Shown here one piece after another: positions 35,195 through 43,983 of a stretch of 64,000 nucleotides of DNA (position 1 is its first letter; every line of letters starts with the position of its first letter). A model generated the notes under the pieces. The model saw nothing but the letters and a program-made list of their open reading frames with translations, ran no database searches and was not told where the DNA came from. Made by a program: the position numbers and the translations under genes. Origin of the DNA: Mycobacterium colombiense (GTDB taxonomy: Bacteria > Actinomycetota > Actinomycetes > Mycobacteriales > Mycobacteriaceae). The stretch covers positions 37,208 to 101,207 of the forward strand of contig NZ_MBEI01000022.1 of the NCBI RefSeq assembly GCF_001953985.1, given 5' to 3'.

Positions 35195-36796
35195 ATGACG
35201 CACGCCTTCGACCCAGCCGGACCCGACGGCCACCCACGGATCGTCGCCGATTTGCTGCGACCCGATGCCTACGACCCGCCGGCCGACGACGTACGCCTCC
35301 ACGAGACGCACAGCTCCTGGGTCTTTCTCGCCGGCGCCTATGCCTACAAGCTCAAGAAGCCGGTGAACCTGGGTTTCCTCGACTTCACCACCATCGAGCG
35401 GCGTCGCGCGGACTGCGCAGAGGAGCTACGACTCAACCGGCGGTTCAGTCCACAGATGTATCTGGGAGTCGTCGAAGTCACCGAGCAGGATGGCCGCTAC
35501 AGGATAGGCGGCGAACGAGGGTCGGGCGAGCCGGCCGTGTGGATGAGGCGGCTGCCTGAAGAGGGCATGCTGCCCGCCAAGCTCGCGCGCGGCGACGTCG
35601 ACATGCGTCTCGCGCGACGAATCGGACGTACGCTGGCCAAGCTGCACAGCCGGGCCGAAACCGGTCCCGACATCGATGCGTACGGGCGACCTTCCAGTGT
35701 GATCGCGAACTGGCGGGAGAACTTCGACCAGATGGGTCCATTCGTCGGTCGAACCATTTCGAGCGACGTCAACGAGGACATCCGAACCTACGTCGACCAT
35801 TTCGTGCAGGAACAGGCTTGGTTGCTTGAGCGGCGCGTGGCCGAGGGCCACGTGCGGGACGGCCACGGTGACCTGCACGCCGCCAGCATCTGCGTCGTCG
35901 ACGGCGAGATCCTGCTGTTCGACAGCCTGCAGTTCGCCCCGCGCTATCGGTGCGCCGACCTGGCGTCGGAAGTAGCTTTTCTGGCAATGGATTTCGAGTA
36001 CCACGGTCGCGCGGACCTGGCCTGGGGATTCGTCGATTCATACGTACGCGTCAGCGGCGACGACGGACTGGTCAGCCTGCTCGACTTCTATATCTGCTAC
36101 CGGGCCTACGTGCGCGGCAAGGTCCGCAGCCTGCGCCTAGCACAGGCCGAACAGGCATCCGGTGGTGAAGCGCGTCAGCTCATCGCCGAATCGCGGGCCT
36201 ATTTCGATTTGGCGTGGGCACACGCGGGTGGCCTACCCCACCGACCGATGGTGGTCACCATGGGCCTTCCGGCAAGCGGCAAGACCACCCTGGCGCGCGC
36301 GCTCGCCGGCCGATCGGGCCTGGTGCACCTGTCGTCAGACGTGGCGCGCAAGAGAATGGCGGGCATTGAACCCACCCGGCGCGGTAACGACGAATTTGGT
36401 TCGGGGCTCTACGATCCGGCCAGGACGCGTAGCACATATGCCGCGCTGCGTCGCGACGCGGCGCGCTGGTTACGCCGCGGTCGCGGCGTGGTCGTCGATG
36501 CGACATTCGGCAATCCGCGCGAGCGGTCCCAGATCCAGCAACTGGCGCACCGCCTCGGAGCGGACCTCCACGTCGTGCTGTGCGAGGCGGACGACGCCAC
36601 CCTGATCGCACGACTCGAGCGGCGCGCCACCGAGCAAGGTGTTGTCTCGGATGCGCGGATCGAGCTGTGGCCCGAGTTGCGGGCCGCGTTCACGCCTCCC
36701 GATGAGCAGCCGTCCCTTCTGCGGGTCGACGCGACGCGAGATATGGAGGAGACCGTCGAGCAGACGCTGACGCTGCTGCGTGCCGCCTACCGTTAA
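35195..36796 (+). CDS. Fusion of aminoglycoside-phosphotransferase-like kinase and P-loop ATPase
   Basis: A 533-residue two-domain protein. Residues about 1-330 are a protein-kinase-like APH domain: the GAYAYKLKKPV Lys region, the catalytic-loop form DGHGDLHAAS and the metal Asp in LLFDSLQF. Residues about 350-533 are an AAA_33/zeta-like P-loop kinase with Walker A GLPASGKTT at 357-365. This fusion is widespread in bacteria and usually annotated as a bifunctional APH/ATP-binding protein without known substrate. The ATG at 35195 lies 37 bp after the stop of the S51 gene, suggesting a three-gene operon headed by the giant regulator. Confidence 0.88.
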   Translation: MTHAFDPAGPDGHPRIVADLLRPDAYDPPADDVRLHETHSSWVFLAGAYAYKLKKPVNLGFLDFTTIERRRADCAEELRLNRRFSPQMYLGVVEVTEQDGRYRIGGERGSGEPAVWMRRLPEEGMLPAKLARGDVDMRLARRIGRTLAKLHSRAETGPDIDAYGRPSSVIANWRENFDQMGPFVGRTISSDVNEDIRTYVDHFVQEQAWLLERRVAEGHVRDGHGDLHAASICVVDGEILLFDSLQFAPRYRCADLASEVAFLAMDFEYHGRADLAWGFVDSYVRVSGDDGLVSLLDFYICYRAYVRGKVRSLRLAQAEQASGGEARQLIAESRAYFDLAWAHAGGLPHRPMVVTMGLPASGKTTLARALAGRSGLVHLSSDVARKRMAGIEPTRRGNDEFGSGLYDPARTRSTYAALRRDAARWLRRGRGVVVDATFGNPRERSQIQQLAHRLGADLHVVLCEADDATLIARLERRATEQGVVSDARIELWPELRAAFTPPDEQPSLLRVDATRDMEETVEQTLTLLRAAYR

Positions 36797-36847
36797 CGGC
36801 GGTGGTACGTCACCAAAATGGTTTGCGCGCCTTGTCGTTTGGTCGAT

Positions 36848-37759
36848 CTAGCGGGTAGACGCGCTGCCTCGTCGCCGCGGTGTGCGGTGCGCTTCCAGAA
36901 CGTCGCCGTTGGCCAGGCTTTGGGCCTGAGCGGCGAGCGTCGATGCCCTGTTGGCATACGCAATGGCGTCGCTGTCGTTGCTTGTTTCCACGCCGCGCGC
37001 GGCCGCCAGGTGCCGTTTCGCGTCGTCGAGCCGCGCCTGGGCCTCGGAGCCGATGTTGGAGCGATACCTGGCGACATAGTCGGAGATTTGACGCACTCTG
37101 GCATCCGCGACGGACAACGCCTGCTGCACCGGATGATCGCCCCCGCCGATGTCCAGCTGTCCACCGCTGCGGGCGGCGCGCCGACGGCGGCGTGCGCGCA
37201 GCAGCACAAGCAAAGCGATCAAAAGCACGACCACGATGACGCCGATCGCGATCAGCGGCCAGATCGACTTCGCCGAACTCGCCGGCTTCGCCGAGCTTGT
37301 CGATTTGTCCAACCCGTCGGCCGCGGCGACCGCGGCGCCGCTCCAGTCTTTAGCGCCCAGTACCGGTTCAATCTGGGTAGTACGCAGTTTGTTCGTCTCG
37401 GCGGCTGTAAGGATCTGCGGCGGCACGCTGAACGTGTACGACTTGGTGTTGGTGGCCACGGCCAGCAGCGCGTCGTGATCGCCCATCCCGCTGGCACTGC
37501 GGGTTCGGTCGGCCCAGTTGTCGGGTTTGAACCTGGAGAAGTTGTCGACGTAGACCACCCACAGTTGAAGATGGCGATCCCGGTTAAGCCGGTCGATGGC
37601 AGCGCTGACCGCTGCGCGGTCGGAAGCGCTCAACACCCCGGTGCTGTCAGTGATGTGATCGGTGAGCTTGGACGGCGGTTGCGCCCCGGCCGGAGATGCC
37701 CACAGCAGACCCGCCGTGAGAATTGCCAGGACTACGCCGAACAGGCGAAAAACCCGCAT
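36848..37759 (-). CDS. TPM-domain membrane protein
   Basis: A 303-residue exported membrane protein. It has a signal peptide (about 1-26, ending AGA), a TPM domain (about 30-150; HITDSTGVLSASDRAAV, LQLWVVYVDNFS), one transmembrane segment (about 165-188, IWPLIAIGVIVVVLLIALLV), and then an Arg-rich and helical cytoplasmic region. TPM domains have been described as phosphatase-like or as photosystem-repair factors; in mycobacteria (for example the longer Rv2345-type proteins) the role is unclear. It is convergent with the kinase/ATPase fusion gene and divergent from the aldehyde dehydrogenase gene. Confidence 0.85.
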   Translation of the reverse strand: MRVFRLFGVVLAILTAGLLWASPAGAQPPSKLTDHITDSTGVLSASDRAAVSAAIDRLNRDRHLQLWVVYVDNFSRFKPDNWADRTRSASGMGDHDALLAVATNTKSYTFSVPPQILTAAETNKLRTTQIEPVLGAKDWSGAAVAAADGLDKSTSSAKPASSAKSIWPLIAIGVIVVVLLIALLVLLRARRRRRAARSGGQLDIGGGDHPVQQALSVADARVRQISDYVARYRSNIGSEAQARLDDAKRHLAAARGVETSNDSDAIAYANRASTLAAQAQSLANGDVLEAHRTPRRRGSASTR

Positions 37760-37977
37760 ACGGGTAATCTAGCCGCCTATTCGTGGCCGCGCGGGCTGGC
37801 TTCAAAGCCGCGGCCAACAAATCGCCGGTCCGCTGTCATCACCGCTATGACCAGCGCAATCCGTCCGCGTCTGACGCCCCGCGTGAGCTCCGCGCTTACT
37901 AGACACCCTATGGTTAAGCGCGTAACCTCTGTCGCGCGACGACAGCATTTCCCGCGAGTGAAGGGCCACGAGGAACA

Positions 37978-39384
37978 TTGAGTAACACCATTGCGGTCTA
38001 CAACCCGTCCAACGAGGAGCAGATCGCGGAGGTCCCCGATTCGGACCAGGCGGCCGTCGACGCGGCGGTGGCCCGGGCACGCGAGACCTTCGAGTCGGGC
38101 GTGTGGCGCAAGGCGCCCGCATCGCACCGCGCCAACGTGCTCTTCCGCGCCGCGCGCATCATCGAGGAACGCAAAGACGAGCTGGCTGCGCTCGAGGCAC
38201 AAGACAATGGCATGAACCTGACGGCCGCGGGCCACATCATCCCGGTGTCGGTGGACATGCTGAAGTACTACGCCGGCTGGGTCGGCAAGATCCACGGCGA
38301 GTCGGCCAATCTTGTGTCCGACGGCCTGCTCGGCACCTGGGAGACCTACCACACCTTCACCCAGCTCGAGCCGGTCGGCGTCGTCGGCCTCATCATCCCT
38401 TGGAACGGGCCATTTTTCGTCGCAATGCTCAAGGTCGCGCCGGCCCTGGCGGCCGGTTGCAGCGCCGTTTTGAAACCGGCCGAGGAGACGCCACTTACCG
38501 CGCTGAAGCTGGAGGAGATCTTCCGCGAGGCGGGTCTGCCCGACGGCGTGCTGAACGTCATCACCGGCTACGGCGAGACGACGGGTGCCGCGCTGACCGC
38601 GCATCCGGATGTCGACAAGATTTCTTTCACCGGGTCGACGGAGGTCGGGCGGCTGATCGTGAAGGCGGCCGCGGGCAACCTCAAGCGGCTGACGCTGGAG
38701 CTCGGCGGTAAGTCGCCGCTGATCATGTTCGACGACGCGAACCTCGACAAGGCCATCATGGGGGCCGGTATGGGTCTGCTCGCCGGCTCCGGCCAGAACT
38801 GCTCGTGTACCTCGCGCATGTACGTCCAGCGCGGCATCTACGACCAGGTGGTCGAGGGCCTCGCGGGGTTCGCGCAGATGCTGCCGATGGGGGGCAGCGA
38901 CGACCCAGATTCGGTGCTGGGCCCGCTGATCAGCGAGAAGCAGCGCCAGCGCGTGGAAGGCATCGTGAACGATGGCGTGGCCGGCGGCGCGCAGGTGATC
39001 ACCGGCGGCAAGCCGATGGACCGCAAGGGCTATTTCTACGAGGCGACGATCGTCACCAACACCACGCCGGACATGCGGCTCATCAAAGAGGAGATCTTCG
39101 GCCCGGTCGGATGTGTGATCCCCTTCGACGACGAGGACCAGGTGATCGCCGCGGCGAACGACACACACTACGGGTTGGCCGGCTCGATATGGACCGAGAA
39201 CCTCAGCCGCGCCCATCGCATGGTGAATGAGCTTCGCGCGGGCCAGATTTGGGTGAACTCCTCACTGGCGGCCGACCCGTCGATGCCGATCAGCGGGCAC
39301 AAGCAGTCGGGGTGGGGCGGCGAGCGGGGCCGCAAGGGCATCGAGGCGTACTTCAACACCAAGGCCGTCTACATCGGCCTGTGA
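37978..39384 (+). CDS. NAD(P)-dependent aldehyde dehydrogenase
   Basis: A 468-residue ALDH-superfamily enzyme oxidising an aldehyde to a carboxylic acid. Catalytic Cys275 lies in GSGQNCSC and the general base Glu241 in LELGGKSP; the cofactor region FTGSTEVGR and the C-terminal EEIFGPVGCVIPFDDEDQV are typical. The TTG at 37978 has GAGG a few bases before it and directly precedes the family's usual N-terminus (VYNPSNEEQIAEV). It is a single gene, followed 89 bp later by a tRNA. Substrate unknown. Confidence 0.93.
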   Translation: MSNTIAVYNPSNEEQIAEVPDSDQAAVDAAVARARETFESGVWRKAPASHRANVLFRAARIIEERKDELAALEAQDNGMNLTAAGHIIPVSVDMLKYYAGWVGKIHGESANLVSDGLLGTWETYHTFTQLEPVGVVGLIIPWNGPFFVAMLKVAPALAAGCSAVLKPAEETPLTALKLEEIFREAGLPDGVLNVITGYGETTGAALTAHPDVDKISFTGSTEVGRLIVKAAAGNLKRLTLELGGKSPLIMFDDANLDKAIMGAGMGLLAGSGQNCSCTSRMYVQRGIYDQVVEGLAGFAQMLPMGGSDDPDSVLGPLISEKQRQRVEGIVNDGVAGGAQVITGGKPMDRKGYFYEATIVTNTTPDMRLIKEEIFGPVGCVIPFDDEDQVIAAANDTHYGLAGSIWTENLSRAHRMVNELRAGQIWVNSSLAADPSMPISGHKQSGWGGERGRKGIEAYFNTKAVYIGL

Positions 39385-39473
39385 TCGAGTCGGCCCGCAG
39401 CCGCTCAACGAAATGATCGGACCGAGTAAAAGACTGGGCTTCAACTGCATTCGCTGGCATGGTTGCGAGTTAT

Positions 39474-39544
39474 GCGGGTGTGGCTGAGTGGTTAGGCAGC
39501 GGCCTGCAAAGCCGTACACACGGGTTCAAATCCCGTCACTCGCT
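39474..39544 (+). tRNA. tRNA-Cys (anticodon GCA)
   Basis: A 71-nt cloverleaf. Acceptor arms GCGGGTG (39474-39480) and CACTCGC (39537-39543) pair over seven positions with one G-T; the discriminator is T, as expected for tRNA-Cys. The anticodon loop CTGCAAA carries GCA, and the T arm has the GGTTCAAATCC pattern. The 3' CCA is not encoded. Confidence 0.96.
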
Positions 39545-39599
39545 CTAAGGCAGACCACGTGGGGCGCCGCGTGAAACCAGGCAGGGCGTGCGCGCGGAG

Positions 39600-40406
39600 T
39601 TACCTGGCCGCACGCTTAGGCCACGGAACGGCGTCGGGCCACAGCACGGTCTCGATTACGCGTTGGGTCGCGTCGTCGGCAATGACGCGCTCCGGGCGGC
39701 TCGACGACCGTCGCCCCCAAATGGTCAGCAGGCGCGCCGCTGCATCAACTTCTATTACCGCGTCTCCATCGGCAGGTCGTTCAGCCAGTTCGAAGCGCGC
39801 GTTTCCGTCCTCGTCGGACACGAGTATCACGTCGGGCTGATTCGGGGAACGCAGCACGATGCTGAGTGGATGCCGACTGGCTTGCTCCATTCGCTTGCCG
39901 GAAGATTCCAGCAGCACCGGCATTCCATTTAGAACCGTTATCGCGTGCGCAGTGAGTTCGGGCTGGCTGAGCAGCGAAGCGGAAACGGCATCCTCGCCTG
40001 CTATGTCCCAGCGGTGGATGGCGGCCTCGCTGCGTGAGTGCAAGGCGATTTGGGCGGCTGTGAGCGTGGCGCCGGTGAATTCAAATGTGGCGTCTTCACC
40101 GAGCGCGGCCAGCGCAGCTACCGCCTCGGTCTTGCGTTGGGTCTGCCGGTACCAGGCCGCGCGTAGTTGGTCGTCGGGCAGTGCCCGAAACGATGCCTCG
40201 CGACTGGCGAAGTCGCGAGTGGGCCGCGACGGCGACCCCGCGAGCTTTTCTTCGATCAGATCGGCGATCTCTTTGGAACCGGCGGCAAAATGGGCAACGA
40301 TGTCGTGAGTGGTCCAACCTGCGCAGGCGGTAGGTGCGGCAGGAGATGCATCTTCGACCGTTGCCATCAATGCCATACCTTCGTTTTGCTCTGCCATAGA
40401 TTTCAT
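39600..40406 (-). CDS. Mycothiol-dependent maleylpyruvate-isomerase-like protein
   Basis: A 268-residue DinB-superfamily protein. The N-terminal helix motif ACAGWTTHDIVAHFAAG carries the usual W-x-x-x-D-x-x-x-H pattern, and HSRSEAAIHRWDIAGED has the second His group that binds metal. A C-terminal SCP2-like/MDMPI_C domain (about 165-260) completes the arrangement. Relatives use mycothiol as cofactor, but the reaction here is not known. The ATG at 40406 is preceded by AGAGGAG three bases upstream. It is a single gene facing the tRNA. Confidence 0.85.
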   Translation of the reverse strand: MKSMAEQNEGMALMATVEDASPAAPTACAGWTTHDIVAHFAAGSKEIADLIEEKLAGSPSRPTRDFASREASFRALPDDQLRAAWYRQTQRKTEAVAALAALGEDATFEFTGATLTAAQIALHSRSEAAIHRWDIAGEDAVSASLLSQPELTAHAITVLNGMPVLLESSGKRMEQASRHPLSIVLRSPNQPDVILVSDEDGNARFELAERPADGDAVIEVDAAARLLTIWGRRSSSRPERVIADDATQRVIETVLWPDAVPWPKRAAR

Positions 40407-40598
40407 CAGCTCCTCTGTATGCCGGGTATTTCCAGCGAATACCTACTCGGGCGGTGATCGCTGGCAGGTTTCCGACCTCTTAGTCGTCCCTGCCGCATAA
40501 GGGAGCGTCGCCGATCTATGCGGCTACCGGTTTTGGCTATTTTGTTGCGCTCGCGGTAACGAATTTCTCTCCGGTCGGCCGCTTGACGTAGGGGTTCG

Positions 40599-40985
40599 CT
40601 ACAGATCTTCGGTGACGGCGTCGAGGTAGAACCATCGGCCGGCGCGGCGTTCGAAGCGGCTGCGCTCATGCAGGCTGCCGGCGCGGCCCGCGGACTCGTA
40701 GCGGGCCGTGAATTCCACTTCCCCGGAATCATCGCCCGGCCCACCCGCCAGGGTGTCGATCACCTGCAAGCCGGTCCAGGTGATGCCCGGGTCGACGGTC
40801 ACGTCGGCCGGGCGGGTGCGCGGGTGCCACGTGCGGAACAGGTAGTCGACGTCCCCGTAGGCGAATGCCGAGTACCGCGACCGCATCAATTCCTCGGCCG
40901 TCCAGGCCTGTGACTGGCCCTCGTGGAGCGGCCCGCAACAGGCGCGATAGCTGTTATCGCTGCCGCAGGGGCATGGTTCGTTCAT
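40599..40985 (-). CDS. YchJ-family (UPF0225) SEC-C zinc-binding protein
   Basis: A 128-residue protein opening with the SEC-C zinc-binding motif CPCGSDNSYRACCG, followed by the YchJ NTF2-like domain (TAEELMRSRYSAFAYGDVDYL; ARYESAGRAGSLHERSRF). Function not established. Its start lies 20 bp below the repaired stop of the last Bat-operon gene, so it could be read through from that operon. Confidence 0.92.
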   Translation of the reverse strand: MNEPCPCGSDNSYRACCGPLHEGQSQAWTAEELMRSRYSAFAYGDVDYLFRTWHPRTRPADVTVDPGITWTGLQVIDTLAGGPGDDSGEVEFTARYESAGRAGSLHERSRFERRAGRWFYLDAVTEDL

Positions 40986-41005
40986 AGCAAGAGCCTGACA
41001 GAGCG

Positions 41006-41655
41006 TTACGAGGATGCGGCGTCCTGCAGCACCTGCTGCAGTTTGTCGAGCGGATCGCCTCCTGCGGGGTCAAGCCGGCGTGGCGGTGGCGGCGGTGGCG
41101 CGCCGGGGGCGGGGCGTTGAGCGCAGTCCTCTTGGCCGCCAATCGGTTTGCGGCGTCGTCCCGGATCGCGTGCCGTTGTGGGTCCGGGTCGGTGTTGCCA
41201 GCGAAGCATGCATGCGGCGAAGCGTCGACTACGGCCAGCGCGCTCGCGTAGCGCTCGTCGGCGCGGGCTCGGTCTCCTGCCGCCGTGGCCCGATCGCCCT
41301 GGGTTTCGCGGACGAGTTCGAGGTTGACGCGCACCGGGCAGGAGCCCACTATGTCGGTTCGGGCCAGCGCGTCGGCGAAATGCGCGTCGGCGTCCTCGAG
41401 CCGGCCGTCGAGCACGGCGGCCGCGCCCGCGGCGAACGGCGCCCTCGCCGGTTCCACCACGTTGACGACGCCGAGGATCGCCGCGTCGGCCGCCACCGCG
41501 TCTCCGTCGCGGCTCGCAAAGGCCTCGACCGCCGAATTGCCAGCCAGCACAACCGAAAACAACTTGATTGCGACCAGCAACGCGACCGTGACGACCGGCG
41601 CCGAGTAGATGAGGAGCCGCCGTCGCAGCCGCAATCGAGCCGGTCTGCGCGTCAT
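41006..41655 (-). CDS. Membrane-anchored TPR-like protein of the MoxR operon, frameshifted near its C-terminus
   Basis: About 215 residues when repaired. Residues 15-40 are a membrane segment (LLIYSAPVVTVALLVAIKLF), followed by an Ala-rich helical, TPR-like region (AAVLDGRLEDADAHFADALAR). In the starting frame the tail turns His/Arg-rich and runs to 40954, inside the YchJ gene. The neighbouring frame encodes a natural tail, PPPPRRLDPAGGDPLDKLQQ and then VLQDAASS, stopping at 41006. Adding one G to the plus-strand run 41105-41109 joins the frames exactly. BatE-like proteins with TPRs are known members of such operons. Whether the indel is genuine cannot be told. Confidence 0.72.
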
Positions 41656-42545
41656 GACGCCAGGTCCCGTCGGGCAATGCGGCCACGCCGGAACTCTCGG
41701 ACCGACAGGTAGATCTCGGCGAGCAGCAGCCCCGCCGCGACCAGCGCAGGCAGCCAGTACAGCTCGGTCCGGTCGGCGGCATCCCCTCCGCGGCCCGGCG
41801 TGTCGGGCAGTCCAATCTGGAAGGGTTGACCAAGCCCACGGTGTACGTATGGGACGCCGAGTTGTGCTGCAATCCTGTGCAATTCGGCTTCATCGATCGC
41901 GTCGCCGCTGCCGTAACCGAGCACCGCTCCCCCGGCCACCGAACCTCCCATGAGGTTGAAGTCGCCCTGGGGCGCGCGCGAACCCGGCGCACCGGAGCCG
42001 AAGTAGAGCACCACGTTCCGCGAACCGGGATATTGCTGCGTTGCCTGGATCAGCTGGTATCGCAGCACGTTGTCCGCCGCGCTCGCGTTCGCGTCGGAAT
42101 CCGCGTTCTGGGAGCCGAGCGCCGCGACGGTTGGGCGCAGGCTCCAGACGTCCTCGGACAGCGGCCAATCCAGGGAGGCTTTCGAAGCGAAGCCGATGAG
42201 CGCGTATCGAGCCGCTGGGTACTGCTTCATCAATGCCGCGATGTCATCGCGCAGGCCCGCGATCTGTTGCCCATCTGCCGAGCGGTCGACGACGAGGAAC
42301 ACGTTGAGATTGGCGCCGGCGGCAGTTGCGCCGTGTCCGCTTTCGTGGTCAAGAAACGCCGGGCGGCTGGTCGCCGCGATGAGCAGCAGCACCGCCAATG
42401 TCACGCCACTCCAGCGCATTACCGCGCGACTCCGCCGCTGTCCCGCCGAAACCAGCACCTGGCGCAGCGCCACCACACGCGCCAGCAACAGCGCGCCGGC
42501 CACGACCGCAAGGATCGGCCAGGGCAGTACGGGTTGAAACGTCAT
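41652..42545 (-). CDS. VWA-domain membrane protein (BatA/BatB-like)
   Basis: A 297-residue protein. Two N-terminal membrane segments (about 6-25, 45-65) and one near the C-terminus (about 262-282) bracket a von Willebrand A-like domain. The MIDAS motif reads VVDRSADGQ rather than the canonical DxSxS, so metal binding may be altered. BatA/BatB proteins pair with MoxR ATPases in envelope stress or protein maturation; that role is inferred. Overlaps the genes on both sides by 4 bp (ATGA), so it is tightly co-translated. Confidence 0.83.
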   Translation of the reverse strand: MTFQPVLPWPILAVVAGALLLARVVALRQVLVSAGQRRSRAVMRWSGVTLAVLLLIAATSRPAFLDHESGHGATAAGANLNVFLVVDRSADGQQIAGLRDDIAALMKQYPAARYALIGFASKASLDWPLSEDVWSLRPTVAALGSQNADSDANASAADNVLRYQLIQATQQYPGSRNVVLYFGSGAPGSRAPQGDFNLMGGSVAGGAVLGYGSGDAIDEAELHRIAAQLGVPYVHRGLGQPFQIGLPDTPGRGGDAADRTELYWLPALVAAGLLLAEIYLSVREFRRGRIARRDLAS

Positions 42546-43519
42546 CGGCGCAACACCAAGAGGGCGACCGACAGCACGGCCGCCGACAACAAGGCGATCA
42601 CCAGCGGTACCACCGGCGCGTCGCGGAAGTCCGCGATCACAACGGTGCCATCGGCACGGCGCGCCGGCGGGGCGTGCGCGCGAACCTCGTTGAGCGCCGC
42701 GGTCATCGATTTGGCTCCGAGGGCGACGTACCGTCCACCGGTCTGGTTGGCGAGCGTGCCCAGCGCAGCGCTCGTGGGTGAGGCGGCAGTGTCGATCACG
42801 TTGATTTGGGCTCCGACCCGCTCGACCAAGGCCCGGACGCTGCCATCGGTGAACAATGCGGGACGCTGCTCCCCCGCGGCACGAAGATCCGACGGCCCGA
42901 GATAGATCACCGAGCGCCGGTGCGTGGCGCGCTGCTCTGCGGCAGGAAAGCCCGAGAGGCACAACGCAAGCACGTCATTCACGCTTACGGCGTAATCGGA
43001 GTACGGCACCGCAGGGGCGAACGACGCCGAAGGCGTCTCGTGGGCGCCGGTATAGTCGCCGAACCGGCCGGCGGCGTACTGATGGTCGCGCGTCAGCGGC
43101 ACCAGGCGGCGGTTGGCCGATGTCAGGCCGATGCGTTGGGCCTGAGGAGAATTCGTGGTCTGACGCGCGAAGTAGTCGAGCAGTTCCGCCGTCGACGCAT
43201 CGGCCACCGGTTGCCCGACGCACAACATGATGTCCTCGGGGTGGGCGGCATCGAAATCGTTGGTCGCCACGCTCGGACGGGCCCCCGCCCACGTCGCGGC
43301 AGCGAACATGACCGTCAGGACCACCAACGTCACAATCGTCGACAGCGACCGCAGCCGCGCTACTTTCGCGTACTCGGGCAACCGGGTCAGTCGCGCGACA
43401 TTGGCCAGCGGGCGCAGCTGCCGGCGGGTGGCGGTCATCGACAGCAACGCCGCCAGAACGACGACCGCGACGAAACAGGCCAATCCGATGAGCGCGACCG
43501 GCCACCACCTCAGGCCCAC
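42542..43519 (-). CDS. BatA-like membrane protein with degenerate VWA domain
   Basis: A 325-residue protein with N-terminal membrane segments (about 5-28 and 58-80) and a C-terminal one (about 300-322). The region between has the strand/helix rhythm of a VWA domain (EDIMLCVGQPVAD; RRSVIYLGPSDLRA; INVIDTAASPTSAALG), but the MIDAS residues are replaced, since the first strand ends LCVGQP instead of DxSxS. It is probably a non-metal-binding partner of the next VWA protein. The GTG start overlaps the upstream gene by 10 bp. Confidence 0.8.
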   Translation of the reverse strand: MGLRWWPVALIGLACFVAVVVLAALLSMTATRRQLRPLANVARLTRLPEYAKVARLRSLSTIVTLVVLTVMFAAATWAGARPSVATNDFDAAHPEDIMLCVGQPVADASTAELLDYFARQTTNSPQAQRIGLTSANRRLVPLTRDHQYAAGRFGDYTGAHETPSASFAPAVPYSDYAVSVNDVLALCLSGFPAAEQRATHRRSVIYLGPSDLRAAGEQRPALFTDGSVRALVERVGAQINVIDTAASPTSAALGTLANQTGGRYVALGAKSMTAALNEVRAHAPPARRADGTVVIADFRDAPVVPLVIALLSAAVLSVALLVLRR

Positions 43520-43983
43520 GAGCGGATCAACTCCTGCGCCTGGGTACTCACGTCGTCGACATCGACGTGCGTCTCCGCGTTGAACTGCCCGTCACCGAGC
43601 TGGGTGAGCAGCGGCGCGGCCGCGGCCAGGTCCACGTCGGCCATGGCGGCGATCTGCAGATACTGTGCGCGCGTGCCGGTCGCTTGATGCAGAAAGCTGC
43701 GCAGCGTCCGGCTGATCGCCGCGCACGCCGCCGGCGCCGGCATCCGCCCGGCATCGTGCTCGTCGGCGATACCCTGCACGCAACGAGCAAATCGCTCGCG
43801 GATCAGCCAGGCATGCACTCGCCGCGCACCAGGGATGCGCCGCAACCGGTCCGACCGCAGCGTCCACACGAAAACACCCGCATACCAACCGGAGACGACA
43901 ACAACCAGTAACACGGCCAGCCACAGCCACCACGACGAGTACGGCTGCGGCCCGAACACATGGCGCAGCAGGTCATCCGGCAC
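43510..43983 (-). CDS. Small membrane protein of the MoxR operon
   Basis: A 157-residue protein with one N-terminal membrane segment (SWWLWLAVLLVVVVSGWYAG, about 17-36) and a mainly helical cytoplasmic part. The position between DUF58 and VWA genes is where DUF4381-like proteins occur in Bat operons, which matches its layout, though similarity cannot be confirmed by eye. GTG start, overlapping the DUF58 gene by 11 bp and the next gene by 10 bp. Confidence 0.8.
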   Translation of the reverse strand: MPDDLLRHVFGPQPYSSWWLWLAVLLVVVVSGWYAGVFVWTLRSDRLRRIPGARRVHAWLIRERFARCVQGIADEHDAGRMPAPAACAAISRTLRSFLHQATGTRAQYLQIAAMADVDLAAAAPLLTQLGDGQFNAETHVDVDDVSTQAQELIRSWA

